From Acanthochlamys bracteata (taxonomy: Eukaryota > Streptophyta > Magnoliopsida > Pandanales > Velloziaceae): a stretch of 64,000 nt of DNA. Below are positions 1 through 10,953 of the stretch, one piece after another (the stretch's first letter is position 1; every line of letters starts with the position of its first letter). The position numbers and the translations under genes were made by a program. Below the pieces are notes generated by a model. That model worked only from the letters and a program-made list of their open reading frames with translations. It was not told where the DNA came from and searched no databases. Where the stretch lies: contig CM034141.1 of the NCBI GenBank assembly GCA_019914995.1, positions 5,124,001 to 5,188,000 on the forward strand. Reading direction: 5' to 3'.

Positions 1-648
1 GGCCTTGAAACTTATCTACGGTGCTTCATAGGCGATCGTCCACGTTCTTGAATGCATTGGCTATATTGGGCTGAATATTCCTACAATACTAGCGTCCACT
101 CCGCCACTAACACCTCCCCATTTGAAGCCGTTTACGGGAGACCTCCACCCCCACTGGTTTCATTGGCATCCGGACCTATGCGGTCTGACCTTGTGGGCGC
201 TCAGCTCAGGGAGCGTGACGCCATCCTTCAGGACTTACACTTTCACCTCCATCGTGCACAAAACCAGATGAAACAATTGGCGGACCGCCATCGGCGTGAC
301 GTTCATTTTAGTCCGGAAGATAAGGTCTTTTTGAAGCTGCAATCTTACCGACAGGGGTCATTGGCCTCTCAAAAATATGCCAAATTACGTCATAGGTATT
401 ACGGACCCTTTGTTGTTTTGGAGGCTGTTGGCCCTGTGGCTTAGCGTTTGGATCTTCCCGCCGACTGTCGCATTCATCCAGTCATCCATGTGTCCCAATT
501 GAAGGATGCTCGGTCCATCCCGGCTAACTCTCCATTGCTGCCTGCTAAGTCGGTTCTTCCACATCTCGAGGACGAGCCGGTTCTCGGAGAGGAAGGGAAT
601 GTCACATCTTATCAGGAATCCGCTAGAACAATCCTCAAGAGCAGCTAG
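1..648 (+). pseudogene. Ty3/gypsy retrotransposon pol 3' end (integrase C-terminal part), decayed
   Basis: The reading frame starting at base 1 encodes the C-terminal part of a plant Ty3/gypsy integrase. It has the typical stretch around WAEYSYNTS, then SPFEAVYGRPPP, then the region ending in HPVIHVSQLK just before where a chromodomain would lie. The frame is interrupted twice by in-frame stops: TGA at 49-51, where a Trp is usual, and TAG at 442-444. It ends at a third stop at 646-648 without a recognisable chromodomain. The 5' part (gag, protease, RT, RNase H) lies outside the window. In an intact element this protein inserts cDNA into the host genome; this copy cannot make it. The family assignment is secure from motifs; the lineage within chromoviruses is not determined. 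Confidence 0.9.
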
Positions 649-687
649 ACATTACAGCAGCAGAGGGAGAAACACCAAACGCCACTA

Positions 688-1110
688 TGTTAGGCACCTC
701 TGATAGAGAGGCACCTCGCCAGAGCCGGCGAGATCAGAGCCGGCAAGCACGACCAGCATGTAGGGCATGTTCCGGCTACGGGCTCTAACCAGGCCAGCAG
801 CCAAGTAGAGATCCAGATAAGGCACCCAGTGTTGGCGCCAAAGCATTATGGTGACCCGGGTGCAAATAATCACCCAGGTTGGCACCCGAGTGAACATGCC
901 AACTTGGCATATAGATTCTATTTGAAATCTTTAGGGTTTTAGTTAGTTTTAAATTTCTTTCTTTATTTAGAGAGTTGTATCTCGAGTAGATTTTTCTTAA
1001 TTTGGAAGGAATTCTTTATAAATAATTGTAAGTCCCTAAGCAAAGGGGCATGGAATAAAGCTTGTTTTATTTGTTCTAGATCTTCTTAAAGTTAGTGTTA
1101 CACAGACATA
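688..1110 (+). mobile_element. probable 3' LTR of the gypsy element
   Basis: Downstream of the pol relic the sequence starts with TGTTAG at 688. It then has a GC-rich stretch (700-900) followed by an AT-rich stretch with a TATAAATAA box near 1017 and an AATAAA signal near 1053, the usual U3-R-U5 order. A purine-rich stretch (660-672) precedes it, as a polypurine tract would. The right end was not found with certainty, and no target duplication can be checked because the other LTR is off-window. Confidence 0.5.
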
Positions 1111-2400
1111 TCACGACTTTCCTAAAAACCAGTACCGCAACTCTATATCAATTTCACTGCAGTTTTCTCATTCTTAAAAGGAAAATGTTCTTATTCAAGA
1201 AGGAATCATACAAGAAACCATTCAATCATCCTAGAATCCATGTAAAACTTTTAAGGTTTCAACAGAAGCAGATTCAGGAATATCAATAAACAAATGAATC
1301 AATAGACAATCGATTAATGTCTCAATTTATTAAAACTGAAGTGAAAAGCAACAGCAACCAGAGCACGACTACTGCCAACCTCTACAACCTAATAAAATAA
1401 TAAGAACAAAACATCAAGGAATCTACCAAAATCGCAAGAGAAATAAAAATACAACAGAACAAAATAATCCTGCATTGAAAATTAATTATTCGATGGAAAT
1501 AAGAAATATTCCACAACTCATTGTTTCAACTATGCGAACTCAACTAAAGAAACGAAAGAAAGAGAGAAGGAAGTTCTGAGAATTTTGAGAAGTGATTCGA
1601 TGATTGTCTCTCAGAACTCAGCAGTGATAAGTGGGCTGTAAATGGTCTTATATTTAATGGGCTAAAATACGACCCAAATTCAAAACCGTGATATTATGTA
1701 CTTCTGAATAGTGAATAGTGGACAAGGGCTACGTCCTCTTTCTCTCGCGACAAACAGAACTGCTTCAAAAACAAGTTTCTCTTACTGCGATGATTTCGTG
1801 CCTTCAAGGTGTTCGACTATTGGTCTCAACGGTCAGGAACTCCACAATTACTTACTGTCATTCAAATATTCTCAATATGAGATTTTCCTTTGGAAATTAC
1901 TTACTGTCGAGAAAATAAAACTACATTTACTGGGCTGTGATCTGAGTAGCTAGACTGCAGTCCTATCTCAGAACACAATTCTCAGCAACTACGATTAGAT
2001 GGTTTGTGTAGAAGAGTTTATATTATTCATTTCAAGTATGTATGTGCATTCACTTTGAAAAATGCTTTATTAATAGTTGATGCTTACAGCATTAGACCAT
2101 ATCAATTAAGATCTACGCTCTATATAGCTTGTGGCTTGACAGAGATTCCTTAGCTAATGCTAGCGACTCAATAATATGGTGAGAAGATGCTCAGATAAAT
2201 TCTCTGTACATCTTGGAAGAGATCAAAGTCCAGTAATTAACAAGATGCTCCAAAAAGAGACCTAAAAATTCTCTGTAACTTCTCATGATCTTTTTGAGGA
2301 TTACTGAAACTTTTCTAAACTTTTGAGAAGTTATTGGTAAGAATTTAAAGACAATTACAGCAGTTGGTCCTAAGGTTTCTTTGATTAATTCCAACAGTTT
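1111..2400. other. intergenic stretch, no gene recognised
   Basis: No open frame here resembles a known protein. Read on the minus strand, 1290-1700 has a TATA-like motif and a layout that could be a second old LTR, but no terminal dinucleotides or target duplication could be fixed. The two overlapping frames at 1711-1953 show no family motif and are judged chance frames. Confidence 0.4.
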
Positions 2401-3638
2401 GTGGACGTTTAGAAGTAATTTTGAAATAAAGTTTTTTAAAATAAAAAAAAATTTTTTTTAAAATAAGTTTTATTTTTTTATTTTTAAAAGATAATAAAAT
2501 ATATAAAAAAATTTTAATTACGTAATTCTTTTTATATTTTTAAATATTTATAAAATATGTATTATAAAAATTAAAAGTTTTGATTAAAAAAATAGCTGCA
2601 TAATAACAATTTTAATGACTTATGCTGATGCAGCAAACAGAATTCAAAGATTAAGTTTTGATTACCAAAAAAATCCACTTCCTTTAAACATACATATAAA
2701 AATTAAAATAATTTTTTATCAATAAAATTTTTTTAAAATTCAAATTTAAAACTTACTAAAAATAATAATTAATATAAAAATTTTTATTAAAATATTTTTA
2801 TTTTTTATTTTATTTTTTAAATTTATTTTCTTAAAAACTTCACCTAAAATTCAAAGATTAAAAAAAGACTAAAAACAGGGACAAACAGAAAATAATGTCG
2901 AATTCCAATGGGTATTTAAAAATACTTATAAAATAAAATTTTTTTAAAATAAAAAATATTTTTATATTTTTAGAAAAATAAGTTTTATTTTTTTATTTTT
3001 AAAAAAAATAATAATAATATATAATAAAAAATTTCATTTTATAAAATTTTTTTATATTTTTTAAATTTTTAAATAAATTTTTTATATTTTTATAAAATAT
3101 ATATTAAAAAACATAAAATTAAAAAAATTAAAAAACAAAATTTGAAAAGCTAAACCAAACGCCGTTTAATAACAATCAGAAACTTTTAGATATTTCTCTT
3201 GTTTTCTATAGGGAGAGGTAGCAGAAGCAAGCAGACAACACTTTGGTCATCAAACAAAAAAATTGATTGATCAATCTGCTCCAACTCCAAAATGTATTCT
3301 TGATTCATCAAGCAAAAATGGTTCAAAAATAATTTCTGATTAACAAGTTTATAATTAACAGAACTAGTCCTATCAGTTGATTTTCTTTTTTTTTTTTTTT
3401 TCCAAAAGGGGAGCGATGTTGTAGTGAAATAATCTATTTAAGGAGCAAGTACCTGATATAAAGGTAAAATCCAATGCAATTAGTTATATAGGTGAGAAAT
3501 CTATAAACAGGTTTGGAAAATAAAATTTTAAAAAAGAAATTGAAGCCTTCAGTATAATGGGTCTATGGGTTATGGCTCACGATAACTTCGCCACTCTACT
3601 TTCTGAGAATGAATTGCAATGCTCTCAAAAAAGGCCAA

Positions 3639-3878
3639 GGGGACGTTTGGGAACCAAAAACGTAATTTTATTTTTTTATTTTATAATTTTTAATATATTT
3701 TTATAAATATTTTAAAAATTTATTTAAAAATTTTAAAAATATAAAAAGTTTATACATAATAAAATTTTTTATTATTTATTTTTTTATTAAATCAAAAAAT
3801 TAGAACTCATTTAAAAAAAATAAAAATATTTTTTATTTTAAAAAAAATATATTTCTAAATCAATCTCAAACGTCTCCT
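3639..3878. mobile_element. MITE with GGGGACGTTTGG ends
   Basis: The left end reads GGGGACGTTTGGGA. The reverse complement of the right end reads AGGAGACGTTTGAGATTG, giving an imperfect terminal inverted repeat around a 240-bp AT-rich core that has no coding capacity. The superfamily is not certain. Confidence 0.6.
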
Positions 3879-4453
3879 AAAAAATAACTAGTAAAGTTAA
3901 AATTTTGATGATACCAGAAAGGTTAGACCTGTTCGGAAGAGTACTGCAGAGAAAGCTCGTCATTTGTCCAAACGCAAGGTAAGTATTACAACTAAAATCA
4001 AACACTAGTTTTAGACCGTGTAAAAGCTTTTGTTTTGAAGGATATTTTTGTCCTTTTTAAAAATAAGTTATTTTTTTCTCAAACTGTAGAATTTTTTTAC
4101 ACTTTCTAAATTTTTAAATAAATTTTTTATATAATTATAAAATATATATTGAAAAACGTGAAATGGAGAATTGAAAAGTAGGGTTGGAGATAAGCTGAAC
4201 CAAACAGCCCCTTAGTTTGCAGGAATTGAGTTCTCTCAAACTGAACCGATGAAACTAAATTTGATAAAAAAATTGAATTAAAATGAGTTCATGATAAAAT
4301 GAAACATAGAAAAATACGTTTACAACTCAAATTCAAAAAAAAAAAAAAAAAAAGATGAGTTCGGTGAAACTGAGATAATCCCTTGTTTGAACTCCGGACG
4401 GCAAAAATGAAATGTATTAGTATTCTAGTATATTTTCAGATGCTGTTCACTAA

Positions 4454-4705
4454 GAGCGTGTTTACTTTGTGAATGAAGTGAGTTTTTTTGAAACTCACTT
4501 CACCCAAATTAAAAAATCAAATAAAAAATAAAAAATATTTAATAAAAAATAAAATTATATATTAATAGAATATTTATAGTATATTTTAAAAATAATTTTT
4601 TTAAAAAATTTTATTAATAAAATAATTTTATTTTAATTTTTGAATATATTTTATATTAAAAATAAATTTAAAAAAAATAAATTTGGGGTGTTAATAAACA
4701 CGCCC
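4454..4705. mobile_element. Tourist-like MITE with TAA target duplication
   Basis: A 252-bp AT-rich element with inverted ends (left GAGCGTGTTTACTTTG; right end reverse-complemented GGGCGTGTTTATTAAC) is flanked on both sides by TAA (4451-4453 and 4706-4708). A 3-bp TAA/TTA duplication is the hallmark of PIF/Harbinger (Tourist) MITEs. Confidence 0.65.
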
Positions 4706-5279
4706 TAAAGCAAGAATCAGTTGTGGTGAGGTGAATTTCTAAAAAATAAATTTTTGATAATTGAATTTTTTGAAAAGTGAGTCTAAAAATTAGTAAAATT
4801 TTAGTGTTTAATTGTAATTCAAAGTAAGTTTGAAATTGACATTTTATGTTTTGTTGTATTTAAGAGTGTATAAAAATAAAATTTTTAAGATAAATTCTAA
4901 ACAAACCTTAACTTACAAATGGTTTATGTTCACGATACATCAAACATCTCATGTGCATTTGAAAGTACTTTTAAAATAAAAAATATTTTTATTTTTTTAA
5001 AAATAAGTTTTAATTTTTTTACTTCTAAAAAGAAATAAAAATTTTATTATGTAAAATTTTTTATATTTTAAAATTTTTAAATAAATTTTTTAAATATTTA
5101 TAAAATATATATTAAAAAATATAAAATAAAAATTTTAAAAATTACTTTCGTAGTAAGCTAAATCAAAGGGAGACTCGGTCCTCACAACTTCCACTCAATA
5201 GTCCTCACAACTTTCGACTCCATATGCTACACAGGATTTCTCCTTGCTGGGATGGAAGGACATATGTAGGCCATATTAA

Positions 5280-5493
5280 GGGCATGTTCTCATACACTAC
5301 AAATTTTATTTTTAAATTTATTTTTAATATAAAATATATGATAAATTTTTTCTGTCAAAATGTTTTTTTAATTTAACTTTAAAACTTACTATTAGTACAA
5401 AATTAATATAGAAATTTATTTTTTATTAAATCTTTTTAATTTTAATTAAATATTTTAAACTCACTCTTTAATATTAAGTTTATAAACACACCC
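5280..5493. mobile_element. Tourist-like MITE, copy 1
   Basis: A 214-bp AT-rich element flanked by TAA on both sides (5277-5279 and 5494-5496). Its inverted ends are GGGCATGTTCTCATAC and, reverse-complemented, GGGTGTGTTTATAAAC. It lies just inside the left edge of the duplicated unit and is present in both copies, so it predates the duplication. Confidence 0.65.
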
Positions 5494-5681
5494 TAAGCGT
5501 CAGTATAAACGAATAATGTCTTAACTGTAAAAGTGAAGACCTCCGTTATGAGATTCATAACTCATAACCATATCACACGTAATCACAAAAGGTATTTGCC
5601 AACTTCCTTGTGAAACACAAAGAAATGCAACTTCACCTAGTTGGATTTCAGTTTAACTTGAATAGCACACTCTCATAGCTC

Positions 5682-5745
5682 TTGACATGCATAGTAAAAC
5701 ATTATGTAATTTATTGACATGCATAGTAAAACATTATGTAATTTA
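5682..5745. repeat. perfect 32-bp tandem repeat, two units
   Basis: The 32-bp unit beginning TTGACATGCATAG occurs twice without a gap (5682-5713 and 5714-5745). It lies downstream of the minus-strand gene. The same pair is present in the second copy at 13270-13333. Function unknown. Confidence 0.9.
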
Positions 5746-6347
5746 TATTACTTCTAACATTACGATGTAGAAGAGAACCAAAAGAAATTTTACAAAAATC
5801 TTTAAAATTGAGGGAAGAGAACCAACTTAAGTTTGCACCTTCAACAAAAGTTAAAATAGTTTGAGGAGCTTACCTCAACCTGTCTTCATTTTAGAATACC
5901 TAAATGATGAAACATTTCATTCATGCAACAACATCATCTTATAGAAACACACCAGTCCAGTATAGTGATTTCTACTAGAAGAATTCTAAAACTTTGAGAT
6001 AAATGCTGGCGGAAGAACTTATGAGTTCCATATACTAAAGAAACGTTACACAGAATAACATCTTCATTTCAAACTTAAGCAACAAGAAGCTTTTCCACAA
6101 AATTATGTCAGAGTGCAGTACTTTCATTTTTAAAACTCATAGCCCGAGTCATGAGGGTTTAACACAACAAGTGCTTCCTAGATACCCAAGGGCAAAATAA
6201 CGCATTATATTCATTAAAAACTATGACTATATCCAAAACTTATTTCTCAGAAGATAAAAGAAGCAAAATAGTCTAGATAATTCAGTAAAATGATGAAAAC
6301 CAATTGACTATGTCAGTAAAATCATTCCTGTAGCAATGCTGTGAACC

Positions 6348-6758
6348 TCACTTCCAATCAACGCCAACTTCAGCAGCACGATGAGGTTTGCTTTTCCGCC
6401 TACTTCCATTTTGCCGGAGTCCATTTGTCCTAGTTGGCTTATCAAGTACAGATGTTACCCCGCCATTGTTTTCCTCTGTGAGAGATTCAATACTCTCTTT
6501 TAGTCGAGGGTGCCTTTTTCTCTTCTTCACTTCTACTGCTCGGTGGACTTCCTTATCTTTGCTGGAGACAGCAAGTTTTACATCATCTAGATCCTCTTCA
6601 ATCTTTTGGATGTCATCTTCGTCTATATCATCCTTCAGCGGCCTTTGGGGCCTTCCCCTTCTCTTATATGCCAGGTGTGTTTCTTCGCCACCATCAACTA
6701 AATCTTCATGGCTCCGGGCAACTGTGACTTTTCTTCCTTTGCCTCTTCCTCTACCCAT
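6348..6758 (-). CDS. small basic AT-hook-like nuclear protein (conserved plant protein of unknown function), copy 1
   Basis: This encodes 136 residues. The ATG at 6758 was chosen because it sits just after a good splice acceptor (TTATACAG) and begins the conserved MGRGRGKG start; the longer open frame upstream would be intron sequence. Residues 32-42 (KRRGRPQRPLK) contain a GRP core like an AT-hook, followed by an acidic stretch (43-60) and a Lys/Arg-rich stretch (78-86). The middle and C-terminus look disordered and nuclear. I recall similar uncharacterised proteins across plants, but no biochemical role is known to me. A 5'UTR intron is predicted at 6764-7658 (donor AAG|GTTAGC), with a leader exon from about 7659 to 8000. 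The second copy at 13935-14345 differs by one residue: Arg121 here is Trp there. Confidence 0.85.
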   Translation of the reverse strand: MGRGRGKGRKVTVARSHEDLVDGGEETHLAYKRRGRPQRPLKDDIDEDDIQKIEEDLDDVKLAVSSKDKEVHRAVEVKKRKRHPRLKESIESLTEENNGGVTSVLDKPTRTNGLRQNGSRRKSKPHRAAEVGVDWK

Positions 6759-7658
6759 TAAACCTGTATAACTGAGCCAAAATAAATCGACACCTATATA
6801 GCAGAAGCATACAACTAGCAAATAATTACATTCCCTTCTCATAATTCAGATGTCTTCTTCAAAAATTAAAATCAACAGAAGGCTTTTTGCCAGTATAGAC
6901 TATTGGCTATGAATCTAAATATCTGCCAGACATATCTACATATATCCAGGTAGTTACGATTAAATGATGAATATCATGGACAAATTTTGATCTATCGAGC
7001 CAATACGATGTTCATGGTTTCTGTCAGAATCAATTCATTGGGCAGAGGTCACCGTGGAGAACTGATGGACATGCAAAATAAAAGCGAATGGACCAACAAC
7101 CAATTTGATGAACTACTTTTACAGACGGAAAGAAGACAGTGGCACCGCCATCTACAAATCTCACTTGTCAAATTAAAAACAGGAATAGGTTTGAATTCCA
7201 AAACAATTACATCAGAAACGATTGCCACTTACAACCCTCTAAATAAAGAACACAACGAAAAAACCCTTTAGCACGAACCACGATTCAATTCATTATACGG
7301 AAAAATAAACCACATATAGTTTATTGTTGTTAGCAGCAAGAATCAAATCCATGCCAGAGCAGAGGGCCCTCGTCCTACGTTCCCTCTCTATCCATTCAAC
7401 AATAAAGGAGTAAAGTTTTATTATATATAATAAGAAACCAAAAGCAGCTCTATCCAAAAATTCAGCAAAATGAAACGTAGATTTTAAAAGGAAGAACCCA
7501 AATTACCAGTTAGAAATCAAAATAAAAGAGAGAAAATTTTATTTTTCCCTTTTAACAATAGAATATAAATAAATAGCAAAAGCTTTTCAGCAACACCACG
7601 AAAAAAAATATATCCCAAATTCAACAAAAAAGTTCCAGATCCAAGAGTAGAAGCTAAC

Positions 7659-8000
7659 CTTCAGACAGAGAACGTCTCCTTTGTAGCCAGCATCAACAGC
7701 CCAACCATTCAGAGCTCTCAAAATCCCAAAAAAGATTCAATCTTTCAAGATTCCGAACTCCAAAAGACTTCTTCCCTCATGGGAACTTTGAAATGGAACA
7801 GAAGAAACCCATACAGAACACAGAATCAAAAAGAAAACCCAGAATAAGAATTCAAATAGATAGGGAATTGATTGATTTTGAGATCTGAAAGAGTGAGAAA
7901 GGTGGAGCGAAGGAAGACGAAACGGAGGAGAAGAAGAAGAAAGAGTTGCAGAGAGGTTTTGAGAGAGAGGAGATTTTCCTTTTTCTTTTGCATGTGGGGT
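7659..8000 (-). promoter_or_regulatory. predicted 5'UTR exon and promoter-proximal region of the duplicated gene, copy 1
   Basis: On the minus strand this stretch is CT-rich, as plant leaders are. It ends in a consensus donor AAG|GTTAGC at 7659/7658 that pairs with the acceptor before the ATG at 6758. The short open frames here are leader sequence, not genes. The exact transcription start was not located. Confidence 0.5.
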
Positions 8001-8958
8001 GCTAAAATGAACAAGGTACATTGCTATTTTGCACAATGAGTCCTCTATTATTAATATTAGCGGAATTTCTCTGGGACTCTTTTAGGCCCAAGACTAAATC
8101 CCACTCTTCAAAATAAATCCATCAAAGAAGGGTCAACCGGAAAATTCCATATTCCGGTCGAGCAATCTATTAAGGTTTCGTTATTTTTGGACCATCTATT
8201 TTGATTTGGACTCAAAATCAAAATCAAAATCAAAATTGGAGAAAATGTTAAAAAAAGAAAAAAGGATGTAAGTTAGTTTACTATTATGTCAATAAATGCT
8301 AATTGTGGATGAATAAATACTTTAACTAATATTATTAAAAATTATCAATTGTGCTATAACTTTTGTATCAATTGTCAATAGAATTAATTATCGCTTTGCT
8401 TGCACTTAGTTTGCAAATTTTGACTTCTAAAATCATCGTTCGTTTTTAAATGCATATGTTTCAAATTTAACTTTTTGTTTAAAGCATGTTTGGCTAATCT
8501 TTTTGCGATACTTATACATTATACTACATGGTACTACATAATTATTAAAAAAAAAGCTTCACAGATGATACGTTTTATCTAGCTGAACTTTGAAATCTAT
8601 ATCTCATCAACTAGTGAAGCATATGACGATGCATCAAACAATTAATCCAAAAATTTAAATGCTAATTATAGTGATACAGATTGTTTGAAGTATCGTTATG
8701 ATATCGCTAGTGAAATATCGTAATAGTGATTTTATAAACATTAATTTGGTTGTATTTATTGGCTAAATATTTGAAATTGTTTAATTTAACATCAGTTGTT
8801 TCAATATAATTTATTTGTTAATTATTCACAACTTATAATTAAATTAGTACTTATTAAATAAAATAAATAATGTATTTATTAAGATTAATATTATTAGAAA
8901 AATATTCATAACTATTAGTGTCACAACAAATATTAACTCAAAAAAATAAATAATATAT
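8001..8958. other. upstream intergenic region, copy 1
   Basis: Upstream of the minus-strand gene. It contains a short AAAATC-type hexamer repeat (about 8214-8237) and AT-rich DNA. No further gene or element with clear ends was found. Confidence 0.4.
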
Positions 8959-8966
8959 GAAAGAAG

Positions 8967-9342
8967 TAGAGGTGTAAAAATGAGCCGGGCCAAACGGGCC
9001 GGCCCGCGGTCCGGTTAGTTGGCCCGACCATCGGCCCGGTCCATCGGGTAGGACGGGCCGATTATGTCGGTCGGTCCGTCCGGGTACTGTTCATATTGAC
9101 CGGTCAATATGGACCGTTGATCTGATCAAAATTGACCGTTGACCAAGTCAAATTTAAATAAAAAATAATTTTATATTACTAAAAAATAAAAAATATTTAT
9201 TTTTAAATTTTAGCTTAAAAATAATTTTTAATTTCTATTTTTTATATAAAATTAAAATATAAATCGGATAAATGAGTCGGGCCGGATCATGAGAAATGAA
9301 ATCGGGCCGGGCCAGCCCGGTCCGCCCGTTTTTGCACCTATA
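8967..9342. mobile_element. hAT-type MITE with 8-bp target duplication, copy 1
   Basis: Terminal inverted repeats are TAGAGGTGTAAAAATG (left) and, reverse-complemented, TATAGGTGCAAAAACG (right). Both ends are flanked by the identical 8-bp sequence GAAAGAAG (8959-8966 and 9343-9350). An 8-bp duplication is diagnostic of hAT transposition. The 376-bp element has GC-rich sub-terminal regions rich in GGGCC/GGCCC and an AT-rich centre, with no coding capacity. Confidence 0.85.
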
Positions 9343-9355
9343 GAAAGAAGATTTA

Positions 9356-9612
9356 GGCTGCGTTTGGTAGTGCATACCAAACACAGCTTTTCTATTTTTC
9401 TCTATTTTATGTTTTTCAATATTTATTTTATAAGTATTTAAAAAATTTATTTAAAAATTTAGATAATGTAGAAAAATTTATAATGAGATCTTTTTATTGC
9501 GTATATTTATTATTATTTTTGAAAAAAAAAAATAGAGCTCGTTTTTCAAAAAGAACAAAAATACTCTCTATTTCAGAAAAGCTCTATTTTATAAGCAATC
9601 CCAAACGCACCC
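9356..9612. mobile_element. MITE with GGCTGCGTTTGG ends, copy 1
   Basis: The left end is GGCTGCGTTTGGTAG. The right end reads CCCAAACGCACCC, giving an inverted repeat around an AT-rich core. It sits immediately after the hAT-type MITE. Copy 2 (about 16936-17197) is present but unusually diverged. Confidence 0.5.
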
Positions 9613-9746
9613 TTTATAAGTTTCATGTATGTATCACTCATTGCATCAAGAGCACTATAATATATGCACTAGGTCGATCGTAATACTGGGTCAGGTTAGA
9701 ATTGTCAAATTTAGTCCAGTTATTATTCTATTCAATTTGGCACTAA

Positions 9747-10328
9747 GGCTTCGTTTGGATTATAGATAGACATGGAAAAAGATGGTGGTAGTAAAGCATT
9801 TTCTCATGTCTACCTATTTTTAGTAATATATCATTAAACGAAAGGATAGAAAATTACTCCCCATCATTTCTACTATTGTGTAGTTAAATATATATCTATC
9901 AAATTGGTGGATACACATGGTGACAAGAGGAGAAACAAATTTACTTTCTCTTTTATTCTTTTATTTTCTAAATATTTTTAATATTTATTTATAATTTAAT
10001 ATTTATTTTTTATTTAATATTTTTAATTAATACATATTATTTTTTATATAATAATTAAAAATTTTTATATTTATTTAATTTTAATTAGTAGAAGAAATAA
10101 TAAAATAATATGATTAGTTTTTATATTTCATAATTTATCTAAGTTTAGATAATATAAAAAAATTAGTTTAAAAGTTATATTAATAAAGTTTATTTAAAAT
10201 TATATTAATAAATTAGTTAAAGTTATATTAATAAAAATAATATTAATATAAATAAATAAAAGTATTTGAGTCTTTTATAAAAAGTTTACTTTTATTACTC
10301 ATCTATTTATCTATCTATCTAAACATAG
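9747..10328. mobile_element. longer AT-rich MITE-like element, copy 1
   Basis: The left end is GGCTTCGTTTGGATTATAGATAG. The right end, reverse-complemented, is CTATGTTTAGATAGATAG. The interior has repeated ATATTAATAAA stretches. A similar sequence in the other orientation lies near 45628-45960. Ends are approximate and no clear target duplication was seen. Confidence 0.45.
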
Positions 10329-10379
10329 ATAATTTATTATTCTTACCATATATTCAAATATCATAAAATTAATTAACTA

Positions 10380-10670
10380 TTATTTTTTGTCCGTACTTTT
10401 ATTATTTTTTCTATCCGTTTTTTTTTTATATTTTTTACCTATGAATTCACACATACTATAAAAGAACTGCACTTTAGTTAACACAAACCAACCCAATCCT
10501 GAAACCCAAATTGCTACATCTACTTTAAGGTTGAAAAAATTAGGTTTCCTAATATTTGTATCAGAGAACAAAGAAGCATCGAAATTAAACTTCGCAACAC
10601 CTGAACCATAATCTACTCTTTTCGAAGCTTCCCATGCTGAGTGTACTCCAAAGCTTGTTGTGTCTCCCAT
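10380..10670 (-). pseudogene. possible LINE RNase H-like remnant, copy 1
   Basis: On the minus strand one frame reads VAKFNFDASLFSDTN and later GLGWFV, resembling the start of the RNase H-type domain found at the end of plant LINE polyproteins (KxNxDAxLF...GxGWV). The intervening sequence does not fit well and the fragment has no convincing flanking RT. Weak assignment; it could be a chance match. The overlapping plus-strand frames at 10634-10953 are discussed under rejected items. Confidence 0.25.
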
Positions 10671-10953
10671 TCATGGCTACCGGCGGTAAAGAATCATTGT
10701 GCTTGCCGTGCTCCGTCTGCACCTTTATAGCCCATATGGATATTTTTCTCCGACGCGATCACTGGAATATATTATTGGTGCGATCATCGACACCATCCGC
10801 AACATTCGACAATCAGCCTATGGCTGTTTGGCAACGTTCAACGACAAGTTTGAGTTGCTGCCTTTCAACCCACTGACAAATAACGAACAGGTTCGATTTC
10901 TTTCGATGGTCACCGTCACAGTTAGCGCACCGTTGGGTACGCCGTATTTTTAA

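Larger units (their letters stand above)
2402..5168. repeat. cluster of AT-rich MITE-like insertions
   Basis: At least six blocks of 200-270 bp share the same AT-rich core pattern (runs of T, then AAATTT, then TATAAAATATATATT, then runs of A). They are bounded by short imperfect inverted ends resembling GGG(C/T)GTGTTTGG. Blocks lie near 2402-2610, 2905-3168, 3639-3878, 4012-4213, 4454-4705 and 4960-5168. Between them is unremarkable sequence with poly-T (about 3385) and poly-A (about 4327) tracts. The best defined copies have their own entries. Nothing here looks coding. Confidence 0.65.

Noticed and set aside
5682-5745. Short direct repeats considered as a CRISPR-like array
   Set aside because: Only two adjacent 32-bp units with no spacers, in a plant nuclear context.
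6388-6771. 127-residue plus-strand frame (and its copy at 13975-14358)
   Set aside because: It is the exact antisense of the conserved AT-hook-like protein gene. Its Ser/Leu/Phe-rich composition is the mirror of Lys/Glu/Arg codons.
7737-8036. 99-residue minus-strand frame with hydrophobic stretches (and its counterpart near 15409-15618)
   Set aside because: It lies in the predicted leader exon of the duplicated gene. It is CT-rich UTR sequence, and the frame is not conserved in length between the two copies.
8985-9110. GC-rich GGGCC repeats considered as a CpG island or regulatory element
   Set aside because: They lie inside the terminal parts of a hAT-type MITE with a clear 8-bp target duplication.
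10634-10953. Plus-strand frames in duplication copy 1, matching a 106-residue frame at 18222-18542 in copy 2
   Set aside because: The frame is intact in copy 2 but split in copy 1 by a T-run length difference. It has no recognisable domain, overlaps a possible transposon remnant on the other strand and lacks promoter or splice features.
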